From assembly GCA_017643165.1 (NCBI GenBank), contig JAEPNY010000003.1, positions 354,007 to 418,006 on the forward strand: DNA of 64,000 nucleotides, read 5' to 3'. The notes beneath the pieces were generated by a model. It was not told where the DNA came from. It saw only the letters and a list, made by a program, of their open reading frames with translations, and made no database searches. This stretch comes from Psychroserpens sp. (GTDB taxonomy: Bacteria; Bacteroidota; Bacteroidia; Flavobacteriales; Flavobacteriaceae). Both the position numbers and the translations under genes were made by a program. Shown piece after piece: positions 28,401 through 36,080 of this stretch. Position 1 is the stretch's first letter. Each line of letters begins with the position of its first letter.

Positions 28401-28878
28401 ATCCATTATTAAATCCATCGTCAGCACCAGGAACGGTTCCACCGTTACCTTGATAGGTTCCTGTGAATTGGTTTGGATAAACTGCTGCATTCTGATGATG
28501 TGGTTCATCAACAGTAAATATGTAATATTGCGTTGGGTCTTGAGGTTTTGGAACGATTAGACCTGAAGAGGTACTTGAGGGATCACCTAATAATCCAGTT
28601 CCACCAAAATAATCGCCATTTGCCATAATCTGATGGTTTCTATTCCAGACGGTTTGACCGTCAGTATAAAACTGAAGATTTCCTTCGGTATCAGATATCG
28701 ATGTACACCCTTCAAGGGTATTTATTTGTCCGTCGGTTACAGCTGTGACTGTTCCAGTAGTCGCATCGAATTGTAAACCGGCATTCTGTCCGAAATACCA
28801 AAATGAAGCTTCCTGCTGAGCAAAAGTAAAGGCAATACTAAGTAACGTAATAAAAGCTAAAACGTGTTTCTTTTTCAT
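25435..28878 (-). CDS. T9SS type-B sorted protein with N-terminal beta-propeller (1147 aa)
   Basis: ATG 28878 opens the signal peptide (MKKKHVLAFITLLSIAFTFAQ); a TTG four codons upstream is less likely. Residues about 25-440 look like a WD40/YVTN-style propeller (WYFGQNAGLQFD, then DGQTVWNRNHQIM, IVPKPQDPTQYYIF and VEFSAENRKVYATVG). An Ig-like segment follows (YTWFKDDVELTET), then four cysteine-bounded modules (opening CDPTGTSD, CDTDFTGN, CDEDGIPE, CDYDGNED), an Ig-like segment and a type-B C-terminal signal (FPKFFTPNGDEYNQYWQV, IFDRYGKLL, GWDGTFNG, ALKR). The final 280 residues are nearly collinear with those of the 776-aa protein, so one is probably a domain-swapped copy of the other. It is the first gene of the four-gene island. 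Confidence 0.9.
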   Translation of the reverse strand: MKKKHVLAFITLLSIAFTFAQQEASFWYFGQNAGLQFDATTGTVTAVTDGQINTLEGCTSISDTEGNLQFYTDGQTVWNRNHQIMANGDYFGGTGLLGDPSSTSSGLIVPKPQDPTQYYIFTVDEPHHQNAAVYPNQFTGTYQGNGGTVPGADDGFNNGFNYSLVDMTLNGGLGDVVDTEKNVPLVTYDPGDLDEASYKCSEKITAVAADDCSSFWVITHFTDSFYAFKVDINGVDTTPVISTVGPEVPISGYRRNALGYIKASPDGAKLGVAHYGFAMVTAGDAAGGVYLFDFDNDTGVVSNSVELYGPENNTSPYGVEFSAENRKVYATVGNGANGGGTSSLLQWDLESDDIPGSIQTISTSNSLSAGALQLGLDRRIYRAQVSFANFATSGTFLGVINNPEATGAAVGYVENGILLDINGGFNNLSRIGLPPFIQSLFNSQIDIIQNGISTTELKLCTNDTYTLMADDIPGADYTWFKDDVELTETTFELFVDEPGFYEVFIEPNNGECPIEGEAVVNFFEFPTATQPDDIIICDPTGTSDVDLTTQNDAVLNGQNTLQYTVRYYNTLEDADNNVNEIIDLFGATEGVQTIVVRVENFENPNCYVTTTFDITVFITPEISSLDDIVVCDTDFTGNSMDGFTTIDLEELNTGILGTQDETLYTISYHPTQDDADNNTNPLDLNYTNTTANSEEIFVRIENNANTDCYSTDSFVFTINNAPEAFDSTIIQCDEDGIPEGFTLFDLNQAFEDITGGATDRTINFYVSLADLENDEDELNADTFENYFNPQVIFALVTNTTTGCTNIAELTLQASTTASNNAVLEECDYDGNEDGFTSFNLNDATDTVLFGLPPNLNVTYYETYENALLEDSPLGLTFTNTIPYNQTIYARVENVNDCYGVSEIQLTVFELPNIEIQETLYYCLNSFPETITLTGGLIDDIPNNYYYEWSTGEDEFEIEVNEPGTYTVRVTSTDGCFKDRTITVLPSDIATITDIEVTDATENNTITVFVTGEGVYEYALDDINGPYQESNVFEDVTFGFHTIYVRDIENNCGIVDELVSVIGFPKFFTPNGDEYNQYWQVKGISSDFQPNSQILIFDRYGKLLVELDPLGPGWDGTFNGANMPASDYWFVVTLEDGRTFQSHFALKR

Positions 28879-29009
28879 GTAATAGTGCAATTAACATAGA
28901 GGTCCATATATAGAACAGATATATAGGTCGAATTCCTACATCGATCCAAACAGAAAATTGCTGAATTTTTCTTGTTCTATAGACGTTTGCGTCTAAGTCA
29001 ATAAAGATA

Positions 29010-29858
29010 TTACAAATCTCGCTTTTTTAATAATCTGTACGATAAAAAGATAAATAAGGCTGTCCAACCAATTACGATTGCTAATTCGTACCAATGTACG
29101 GCGAAATCGTAAGCAATCTCACTTTTGTTTGGCATTTTTGACATCACAATACGTTGAATAGGTTGGTCGATCAATTTGTACATCGACTTTAATGGAAAAT
29201 AATTTTGGATTTTCTCTGCGACATCAACATTGACTTGCCAAGTAATTATCCCAAAAGTAATCCACTCTAATAACCATAAAACGAAAAGAAATGCTAAGGC
29301 GAATGCCGAACGTTTAACGAGCATTCCCAAGAATAAACACAAACTAAAGAATCCTACTAACTTTACGAAATAGGCTAACAAGAATTCAGTGCCTCTAAAA
29401 ACAAGATGAATTTCGTCAATACTAGAGTAGTACAAACCGATAAGTAGACATATTAAGAAAATGATAATGGTTGCAACGGCTGAAAAGAATAATATGGTGT
29501 AAAACTTTGAAAGAATAAATTCTTTCTTGCTCAATCCATCGATGAGATTTTGTTTTATCGTCTTGTTACTATATTCATTTCCAATCATACTAACGACAAC
29601 GATAGCAAAGAAAAACTTAAACTGAGCAGCAAAAAAGGTTGTGATATGCCACACTATTGGAAAATTGAAAACACCGTAGTGACCTAATTCTAATACAAAT
29701 AATCCAAAAAAGTTGATTCGTAATGACGACAAGATAATTACGAAAAATGGTAATATGAACGATATGAATATAAGAACTTTACTCGCTCTGTTCAAGAGCA
29801 ATTTTTGGAGTTCTAATTGTAATAATCTTAACATGTTGGTTGGTTTTATAGTAGCCAT
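29010..29858 (-). CDS. ABC-2 type transporter permease
   Basis: This 282-aa membrane protein has about six hydrophobic segments (for example VLIFISFILPFFVIIL, FFAIVVVSMIGNE, ATIIIFLICLLIGLYY, FFSLCLFLGMLV, FALAFLFVLWLLEW and VIGWTALFIFLSY), the ABC-2 layout of exporters. It lies 30 nt after the ATPase gene on the same strand; together they should form an exporter of unknown substrate. The ATG at 29858 is used; the in-frame ATG at 29834 (MLRLLQLELQ) matches the usual family N-terminus and may be the true start. Confidence 0.9.
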   Translation of the reverse strand: MATIKPTNMLRLLQLELQKLLLNRASKVLIFISFILPFFVIILSSLRINFFGLFVLELGHYGVFNFPIVWHITTFFAAQFKFFFAIVVVSMIGNEYSNKTIKQNLIDGLSKKEFILSKFYTILFFSAVATIIIFLICLLIGLYYSSIDEIHLVFRGTEFLLAYFVKLVGFFSLCLFLGMLVKRSAFALAFLFVLWLLEWITFGIITWQVNVDVAEKIQNYFPLKSMYKLIDQPIQRIVMSKMPNKSEIAYDFAVHWYELAIVIGWTALFIFLSYRLLKKRDL

Positions 29859-29888
29859 TTTAAAATGGCTTTGATTTTTGATTGATGA

Positions 29889-30785
29889 TTAGTTGTTGTT
29901 TGTTAACTGCAAGAATTGTTCTTCTAGGCTTTCTTTACGTTTCACTAGATGTGATAGTACAAATCCGTTATCAAACATTAGTTTGTTGAACGTTTGGGCA
30001 TCCATAGGTTCATTTAAAAAAGCGGTGATTAATTCGCCTTCAACCTTAATATTTCCGAAGGAATCATGTGCTTCTAATAACGTGATTAATTCGTCATGTT
30101 TTTTACATTTCAATTCAAAAAATCCATGACTAGAGATCATTTCATCGACACGACCTGAATATAATTTTTCACCTTTTCTCAAGACCACTACATGCGAACA
30201 AACCTTTTCAACTTCATCCAATAAATGCGAAGCCAGTAAAATTGTTGTTCCGTTGTTTGCGATTTCTTTAATGATCTGACGAATTTGATGAATACCTTGA
30301 GGATCTAATCCATTTGTTGGTTCATCTAAGATCAGGATTTCTGGATCATTTAATAACGCTGAAGCAATAGCCAAACGTTGTTTCATTCCTAATGAATAGG
30401 TTTTGAATTTATGATCCTTACGATCTAGAAGTCCAACAACTTCGAGTTTTTCGTTAACCTTGCTTTCATCAACACCTTTAATTCGGCAAACCAATTTCAG
30501 GTTTTGATAGGCGGTCATATAAGGATAGAAATTCGGTCTTTCAATAATAGCACCAACTTTTTTAAGTGCGTCATGCGTTGAGATATTGCCATCAAACCAA
30601 TGGAAGTCGCCAGTAGTTTTGTTGACTACATTCAACACAATACCCAAGGTAGTTGATTTACCACTTCCGTTAGGTCCTAAAATTCCGTAAACATTTCCTT
30701 TATTTATTGTAAAGGATAAATCCTTCACAGCGGTGAGATAACCAAATTTTTTGGTAAGGTTATTAATGGTTAAAATTGATTCCAA
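29889..30785 (-). CDS. ABC transporter ATP-binding protein
   Basis: This 298-aa ATPase has Walker A GPNGSGKST (about 37-45), signature TYSLGMKQR (in place of LSGGQ), Walker B ILILDEPTNGLDP and switch His in ASHLLDEV. A C-terminal extension follows the ATPase domain, as in bacitracin-export-type ATPases. The start is a TTG at 30785: no in-frame ATG or GTG precedes MESILTINNLTKKFG. It is first in a two-gene operon with the ABC-2 permease. Confidence 0.93.
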   Translation of the reverse strand: MESILTINNLTKKFGYLTAVKDLSFTINKGNVYGILGPNGSGKSTTLGIVLNVVNKTTGDFHWFDGNISTHDALKKVGAIIERPNFYPYMTAYQNLKLVCRIKGVDESKVNEKLEVVGLLDRKDHKFKTYSLGMKQRLAIASALLNDPEILILDEPTNGLDPQGIHQIRQIIKEIANNGTTILLASHLLDEVEKVCSHVVVLRKGEKLYSGRVDEMISSHGFFELKCKKHDELITLLEAHDSFGNIKVEGELITAFLNEPMDAQTFNKLMFDNGFVLSHLVKRKESLEEQFLQLTNNN

Positions 30786-30900
30786 TTTTTGATTGATTTT
30801 TCCACAGATTGATCTGCGGTGGTTGATTATTAAAGTATGACGAATTGAAATTCGTTTTGTTACACCACCAAATTAATAAACCTGTAGCTAAACCACCAGT

Positions 30901-31473
30901 TTAGAACATCATTTTTAGTACTAATAAGAAAATCAGGCTGTTAACAACTATTCTGACCCACTTTACATTGCCTTTAATAAGACGCTCAATTATTGTAATT
31001 AAAACAAGAAATGCTGCAATAATTAATAATTGTGCTAATTCAATACCAACATTGAATCCAAATAGGGGCATTACAATAGATTCATCATCAAATATCATCC
31101 GTTTGATGTAATTTGAAAATCCGAGTCCGTGGATTAATCCGAAAACCAGTAAGATTATATATGTAATTCCCAACTGTTGTTTAGACTTCTTGTCTTTAAG
31201 AATTAGCCAATAATTATTGACACAGCTTAATAGAATCGTTATTGGAATTAAAAACTCCACAGTATCCATGTTAATGCTAACAAGTTCTAATCCTGAGAGA
31301 AATAAGGTTAAACAGTGGCCAACTGTAAAGGCCGTAACCAGTCCAAGAATTTTTTTCCAATCTTTAAATGTGTAGAGTAAGCAAAAGGATAGAATGAAAT
31401 AAAAGTGATCTAGTCCTTCGGGATCAAGAATATGATCGATACCTTCCCTTAAATAGAATATAAAGTCTGTCAT
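30901..31473 (-). CDS. HupE/UreJ family membrane protein
   Basis: This 190-aa protein has six to seven hydrophobic segments and the family's opening, REGIDHILDPEGLDHFYF, with conserved His and Asp residues, plus GHCLTLFLS and FGLIHGLGFS. HupE and UreJ relatives take up nickel or cobalt for hydrogenase or urease; in Bacteroidota these proteins usually stand alone, as here, and substrate is uncertain. Neither hydrogenase nor urease genes are in the window. It follows the pRiA4b-like gene by 11 nt. Confidence 0.85.
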   Translation of the reverse strand: MTDFIFYLREGIDHILDPEGLDHFYFILSFCLLYTFKDWKKILGLVTAFTVGHCLTLFLSGLELVSINMDTVEFLIPITILLSCVNNYWLILKDKKSKQQLGITYIILLVFGLIHGLGFSNYIKRMIFDDESIVMPLFGFNVGIELAQLLIIAAFLVLITIIERLIKGNVKWVRIVVNSLIFLLVLKMMF

Positions 31474-31484
31474 AGTAATGGCGA

Positions 31485-32003
31485 TTAATTCCAGTTTTCG
31501 TCAAAGTCAAAATTGTCGTAATCATCGACGTCTACATCATCATCGAATTCATTAAAGTCTGCACCAAAGTCTTCAGCTTCAAAAGCTTTTTCCGGTGCTG
31601 AATCTGGAATTTGGCCATGGACAAACATAAGGTTAGGATAGTCAGTGCCCTCCGCTTCTTCAACAATTTCAGCCAATTCCACTAAGAAGGTCCACATACT
31701 CAGAAAATCGTAGACATAAATTAGTTTTGTCTGAGCTTCATGTACGACGTCATTTATGATGGTTTCATTCATTAAGCGTACTTTGTTTCCGCCTTCGCTC
31801 ATATCGAACATAGAAATTTCTTCGCCCTGTTCCCAAGCGTCATTACTGACATAAAAAGAAGCCATCTCCAATCCATCAAACCCGAACGATTGGGTAATCG
31901 CGTTATGAAGGTCTTCCAAAGAATCCGTCTCTCGAATCTCAAGATCTCTGAAAATGTCATCTTCAGTATCGTTGTCTAAAATGACTCTAAATCTGTATAT
32001 CAT
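31485..32003 (-). CDS. Plasmid pRiA4b ORF-3-like family protein
   Basis: The 172-aa protein matches the pRiA4b ORF-3 (IS1096 TnpR-like) fold: IYRFRVILDNDTEDDIFRDL, then DSLEDLHNAITQSFGFDG and a KLIYVYDFLSMWTFLVEL strand. The last 30 residues are extremely acidic (a run of Asp, Glu, Phe and Tyr), an unusual tail. Despite the family name there is no transposon here; it sits last but one in a housekeeping-like operon downstream of the heme A synthase gene. Function unknown. Confidence 0.85.
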   Translation of the reverse strand: MIYRFRVILDNDTEDDIFRDLEIRETDSLEDLHNAITQSFGFDGLEMASFYVSNDAWEQGEEISMFDMSEGGNKVRLMNETIINDVVHEAQTKLIYVYDFLSMWTFLVELAEIVEEAEGTDYPNLMFVHGQIPDSAPEKAFEAEDFGADFNEFDDDVDVDDYDNFDFDENWN

Positions 32004-32029
32004 ACTACTAAAATAAACTATTTTTTAGA

Positions 32030-33046
32030 TTATTTGCTAAATCTATGTAAGGTGAATACCATTGCTGAAAGTAACAAAAATGCGCCTACTTGATGCACAA
32101 CGCCCAGCCAAACTGGGACTGCATATATAATGGTTAATACACCAAGTAAAAACTGTATCCCTACGCCTACTAAAAGTGTATTGACTCCAATAAGTTGATA
32201 TTTTGTTATGATCAAACGACGCATACGATACCATATCGCAATAATTAAAGCAACCACGACATATGCCAATGTTCTATGAACAAATTGGACACCACTTTTG
32301 CCTTCAATGAAATTGAGATATAGCGGATCTTGTTCAATATAAACTGTCTCATGCATAAACTTGCCATCACTCATTAATGGCCAATGATTATGTATAAAAC
32401 CAGCATCAAGTCCTGCAACGAAGGCGCCATAAATTATTTGGAGAATCAACACAACGAATCCAAGACGAATAAAATTTCGCATTTTGGTATTCACTTCTTT
32501 TTTCTGAGGAAATATAAGATCTAGAGCTACCCAAAACGTATAGGCGAATGTGAGAAATGCCGTTGTTAAATGCATTGCAAGTCGATAATGGCTTACATCG
32601 GGACGATCTACAAGTCCGCTTTTAACCATATACCAGCCTAAGAATCCTTGAAAACCTCCCATAAATAGTAGAATGATCGATTTCTTAATTGTTGGCTTAG
32701 AGAGTTGTTTTGTGATCAAGAAATACAAAAATGGAATTATAAATACCAATCCGATCAATCTGCCGATCACGCGATGAATCCATTCCCAAAAGTAAATTTG
32801 CTTAAAATCTTCAAGATCAAAGTGATAATTTAGTTTTTGATATTCTGGATATTGTTTGTAGAGATCGAATGCTTCTTGCCATTCTACTTCGTTCATTGGA
32901 GGTATTGTCCCAGAGATTAATTTATAGTTGGACATCGATAATCCTGAATGGGTTAATCTTGTAATACCTCCAACAATAACCATAATAAAGATGAGCGTGC
33001 AACCTAATAAAAGCCAGTAAATGACTTTTTTGTTATCCTTTTTCAT
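32030..33046 (-). CDS. ctaA: Heme A synthase (COX15/CtaA family)
   Basis: This eight-helix membrane enzyme (338 aa) converts heme O to heme A for cytochrome c oxidase. Heme-ligand histidines appear in TRLTHSGLSM (about 33), WEWIHRVIGR (about 91), the HLTTAF helix, QFVHRTLAYV (about 258) and VVHQVGAFLLL (about 318). The length and topology are typical. The start overlaps the stop of the GNAT gene by one base (TAATG), so expression is coupled. No cytochrome oxidase genes lie nearby. Confidence 0.94.
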   Translation of the reverse strand: MKKDNKKVIYWLLLGCTLIFIMVIVGGITRLTHSGLSMSNYKLISGTIPPMNEVEWQEAFDLYKQYPEYQKLNYHFDLEDFKQIYFWEWIHRVIGRLIGLVFIIPFLYFLITKQLSKPTIKKSIILLFMGGFQGFLGWYMVKSGLVDRPDVSHYRLAMHLTTAFLTFAYTFWVALDLIFPQKKEVNTKMRNFIRLGFVVLILQIIYGAFVAGLDAGFIHNHWPLMSDGKFMHETVYIEQDPLYLNFIEGKSGVQFVHRTLAYVVVALIIAIWYRMRRLIITKYQLIGVNTLLVGVGIQFLLGVLTIIYAVPVWLGVVHQVGAFLLLSAMVFTLHRFSK

Positions 33047-33498
33047 TAATTCAATCTTTTTTTAAAACACAAACTATTGTCCATTCCAATGTATTGGCCA
33101 TAATTTGCAATATTCTCGTAATTTTTCTTTTTGTAGAATTTTACCGCTTCTACTTGACGTTTTCCTGTTTCTAGGATACAAAATTCATAGTTTAATTCTG
33201 ACGCCCATAGCTCTAAAGCGTTTATTATTTTAGAGGCAATTCCTTTTCCACGAAATTCTGGAATGGTATACATACGTTTAATTTCTACACTTGTCTCATC
33301 AAACTTTTTGAAAGCGCCACATCCTATAGCGTTTTCTATATCATAAGCTAGAACCACATGATCAAGACTTTCAATACCATTAAATTGATCATAGAATGCG
33401 TGTTCATCACCATCGGTCACTGCTAAATACGCATCTAGATCCTTTACAAGACGTTTAAAGTCCTTATGATCTGAATTCGTTTTTATGATCTTAATCAT
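33046..33498 (-). CDS. GNAT family N-acetyltransferase
   Basis: This 150-aa acetyltransferase has the acetyl-CoA loop in PEFRGKGIASKIINALELWA (the R/Q-x-x-G-x-G/A pattern) and the following beta-5 strand FCILETGKRQVEAVKFYKKKNY. The substrate is unknown. Its start overlaps the 3' end of the cca gene by 8 nt, placing it second in a probable four-gene operon. Confidence 0.9.
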   Translation of the reverse strand: MIKIIKTNSDHKDFKRLVKDLDAYLAVTDGDEHAFYDQFNGIESLDHVVLAYDIENAIGCGAFKKFDETSVEIKRMYTIPEFRGKGIASKIINALELWASELNYEFCILETGKRQVEAVKFYKKKNYENIANYGQYIGMDNSLCFKKRLN

Positions 33499-34918
33499 TA
33501 CTGATATTAGCCTTTAATCCTAATTTTTCTCCTTCCTTCAACATCAGCTGAAATGCTGCTTCATGGTCATTTGGAATATCGCCTTCTAAAATAGCTTCTT
33601 TTATTGCCTCTTTAATCTGACCGATTTCTCGTGATGGTTTCAGATTAAAAGTCTTCATGATCTCTTCTCCGGAAACAGGAGGCTGAAAGTTTCGCACGTG
33701 ATCACGTGCTTCCACCTCAATTATTTTATCTCGAACAATTTTAAAATTGTTATGATACTTTTTAAATCGTTTCGGATTTTTAGTTGTGATATCCGCTTCA
33801 CAAAGTGTCATCAAATCATCAACATAATCACCAGCATCAAACACCAACCGTCTTACTGCCGAATCTGTTACAATATCTTGTGCTAATACTATTGGACGTG
33901 AACTCATGAATACCATTTTCTGAACGAATTTCATCTTCTCATTTAATGGCATCTTCAATCGCTTGAATAAATGATATACCATTTTCGCACCTTCAAATTC
34001 ATGTGCATGGAATGTCCATCCAGATTTCTTACTAAATTTTTTAGTCGGTGCTTTTCCAATATCATGTAACAGCGCAGCCCATCGCAACCATAAATTATCA
34101 GTGGTTTTAGCAATATTGTCAACGACTTCTAACGTATGGTAGAAATTATCTTTATGTGTTTGACCTTCAACTTCATCAATTCCCTTCAATGCTGTTAATT
34201 CTGGTAATATGTATTTCAATAAACCAGTTTTTTCAAGATGTAAAAATCCAATAGATGGCTTATCACTTTCTAGGATCTTGTTAAGTTCTACTACAATACG
34301 TTCTTTAGTAATGATCTTTATACGATCTCTGTTCTTTGAGATGGATTCTAAAGAACCTTGTTCAATGGTAAAGTTGAGTTGCGTTGCAAATCGAATGGCA
34401 CGCATCATTCTCAAAGGATCATCACTATAGGTAATATCTGGATCTAAAGGCGTACGTATGAGTTTTGCATCTAAATCTGCTAGCCCGTTGAAAGGATCTA
34501 AAAGATTACCATATTGATCTGGTGATAGATCCAAAGCCATAGCATTAATAGTGAAATCCCTTCGATTTTGGTCATCTTGAAGGGTTCCGTTTTCAACAAC
34601 AGGATTACGGCTGTTTTCGTTGTAGGATTCTTTGCGAGCACCAACGAATTCGATATCCATCTCTTCATGGCGAAGCATTGCGGTTCCATATGTTTTAAAT
34701 ACTTGAACTTTTGGCTTATGAGGTAACAACTCGGCTACTTTTTTAGCAAGAGTGATTCCACTGCCAATCGCCACGATATCTATGTCCTTATGCTCACCAC
34801 GATTTAAAATGAAATCACGAACAAATCCACCTATGACGTAGCTGTCTAAATTAAGCTCCTGAGCAGCCTCAGATATGACCTTAAAAATAGAATGTGATAT
34901 GGCTTGATTATAGTTCAT
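33491..34918 (-). CDS. cca: tRNA nucleotidyltransferase (CCA-adding), HD-domain type
   Basis: This 475-aa enzyme adds or repairs the 3'-CCA of tRNA. The nucleotidyltransferase head has VIGGFVRDFIL and metal-binding KDIDIV (about 27-46), then the RRDFTINAMA motif and DDPLRMMRAIRFATQL. A C-terminal HD domain follows (HTLEVVDNI and LLHDIGKAPT). It leads the operon cca-GNAT-ctaA-pRiA4b. An exact -7 box lies upstream (34954-34961, minus). Confidence 0.95.
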   Translation of the reverse strand: MNYNQAISHSIFKVISEAAQELNLDSYVIGGFVRDFILNRGEHKDIDIVAIGSGITLAKKVAELLPHKPKVQVFKTYGTAMLRHEEMDIEFVGARKESYNENSRNPVVENGTLQDDQNRRDFTINAMALDLSPDQYGNLLDPFNGLADLDAKLIRTPLDPDITYSDDPLRMMRAIRFATQLNFTIEQGSLESISKNRDRIKIITKERIVVELNKILESDKPSIGFLHLEKTGLLKYILPELTALKGIDEVEGQTHKDNFYHTLEVVDNIAKTTDNLWLRWAALLHDIGKAPTKKFSKKSGWTFHAHEFEGAKMVYHLFKRLKMPLNEKMKFVQKMVFMSSRPIVLAQDIVTDSAVRRLVFDAGDYVDDLMTLCEADITTKNPKRFKKYHNNFKIVRDKIIEVEARDHVRNFQPPVSGEEIMKTFNLKPSREIGQIKEAIKEAILEGDIPNDHEAAFQLMLKEGEKLGLKANISND

Positions 34919-34922
34919 TTTT

Positions 34923-34961
34923 CAAAACGTTTGTAACCGCTTTTTTCGTTTTGCAAATTTA
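34923..34961 (-). promoter_or_regulatory. cca promoter with leader inverted repeat
   Basis: On the minus strand TAAATTTG (34961-34954) matches the -7 consensus. Immediately downstream a 7-bp inverted repeat (CAAAACG / CGTTTTG, 34947-34953 and 34923-34929) spans the whole short leader up to the start codon at 34918. Confidence 0.6.
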
Positions 34962-34994
34962 AGACTTCCGCGTCTTCTAATGAAATATAAATTC

Positions 34995-35996
34995 TTATTT
35001 CTTGAAGTGTTGATGGCCAATAATTATCTTTTCTTCAACGTTCGAAAGATTATCAATTGCCGTAGAATAAGCTGTGAATGCCTTGTTGAATTTCAAGTTT
35101 GGAAGAAGATTTAATAGTTCTGCCGGAAATAATTTTGGGAGTACTATGATTCGGTCATCAGAACTAAAGACAGTTGCATAATCAGTGAGTTCCCTTGGAT
35201 GAGGTTTAAAATAGATAAGATCAGTCTTGGCTTGATCAACAAAAGTCTTATAATAATTAAGTTTTGTAGACTCATCATCGACAATTCCATCTTCGTTTAG
35301 CGTTTGTGTGATGATGATGCTTTTGCTTTTATCTGCAGGAAATAATTTAGACGAATTTAAATTATTTGAAGGTAGAAAAGCTTTAGTAAGTTCATCTAGT
35401 TTTTCTTCGCTTAATTGCTCAAGCGTTGATTTCCAATTTAATTGTTCAGATTTTCTTTTTAATTCCAATGGAAGATCCTCAGGAGTTGTAGCAAATACTT
35501 TGGATATTCGATTATCGAAACCATTTACTAATGGACGATTAACTAGTTTGCTCGTTATTTTTTTAACACGATCAGGAGCATTGGTAACATAAGTTTTTAA
35601 GCCATCTTCAATCATAAACTTATTATGATTCTTGTACTTATAGATGAAGTAGTTTTTAGCTGAATCAGGAGAGCAAATATAAATGTCATAGTCGTTGTTT
35701 TCTTTGTTCAATGCTTTCATATCTGCATGTTGCGCATCAATAAGAGAAACAATCTTTTTACGGTTGAAAGTGTACGTGAGTTTTCCAGCGAGCTTTTTTT
35801 GTTGTTGTCGTCCTGGCATCAAGATCACGTCGTCAAACCATCTTGTATTTTTTAGAGGATCTATTAAGGTCTCTATATCTGGTGTGATCTCAACAATCAC
35901 AAGCAAATTGTTTTTTAATTTTCGTTCTTCAATATGAAGTATTGACAAAAGGATGTGATATACTGAAGTAATTACAAAAAGACCTTTTGATTTCAT
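34995..35996 (-). CDS. Glycosyltransferase family 52-like (sialyltransferase/polysialyltransferase-like) protein
   Basis: This 333-aa protein looks like the GT52/alpha-2,8-polysialyltransferase group (GT-B fold, CMP-sugar donors). It has KGLFVITSVYHILLSILHIEE at the start, FMIEDGLKTY in the middle, the His-Pro motif YFKPHPRE (about 277) and the PAELLNLLPN / FTAYSTAI pair near the end that form the donor site in that group. It may add a terminal sugar to lipooligosaccharide, but a CMP-sialic acid synthesis set is not in this window, so the donor is unproved. It is transcribed divergently from a GT2 gene across the palindrome at 36017-36040. Confidence 0.65.
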   Translation of the reverse strand: MKSKGLFVITSVYHILLSILHIEERKLKNNLLVIVEITPDIETLIDPLKNTRWFDDVILMPGRQQQKKLAGKLTYTFNRKKIVSLIDAQHADMKALNKENNDYDIYICSPDSAKNYFIYKYKNHNKFMIEDGLKTYVTNAPDRVKKITSKLVNRPLVNGFDNRISKVFATTPEDLPLELKRKSEQLNWKSTLEQLSEEKLDELTKAFLPSNNLNSSKLFPADKSKSIIITQTLNEDGIVDDESTKLNYYKTFVDQAKTDLIYFKPHPRELTDYATVFSSDDRIIVLPKLFPAELLNLLPNLKFNKAFTAYSTAIDNLSNVEEKIIIGHQHFKK

Positions 35997-36016
35997 TAGC
36001 GTTTACCAAATTAGAA

Positions 36017-36040
36017 TACAAAAATAGTTATATTTTTGTA
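36017..36040. promoter_or_regulatory. Bidirectional promoter palindrome (GT52-like / GT2)
   Basis: Two perfect 10-bp arms (TACAAAAATA and TATTTTTGTA) flank the 4-nt spacer GTTA. Each arm contains an exact -7 box, TATTTTTG: 36031-36038 on plus for the GT2 gene and 36026-36019 on minus for the GT52-like gene. For the minus direction a TTG equivalent (CAA at 36043-36045) lies 16 nt upstream. Leaders would be about 36 nt (+) and 16 nt (-). Confidence 0.7.
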
Positions 36041-36080
36041 TTCAAAATCCCGTAGTTAAGGTCAATTACCCGAACTTACA

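Noticed and set aside
30801-30822. Imperfect hairpin upstream of the ABC ATPase gene as a terminator of the HupE gene
   Set aside because: On the minus strand it is followed by A rather than T residues, so it cannot be an intrinsic terminator; it may be a leader stem.
31485-32003. Trace of an IS1096-type transposon (family name TnpR)
   Set aside because: No transposase, inverted repeats or target duplication around it; the gene lies within a housekeeping operon.
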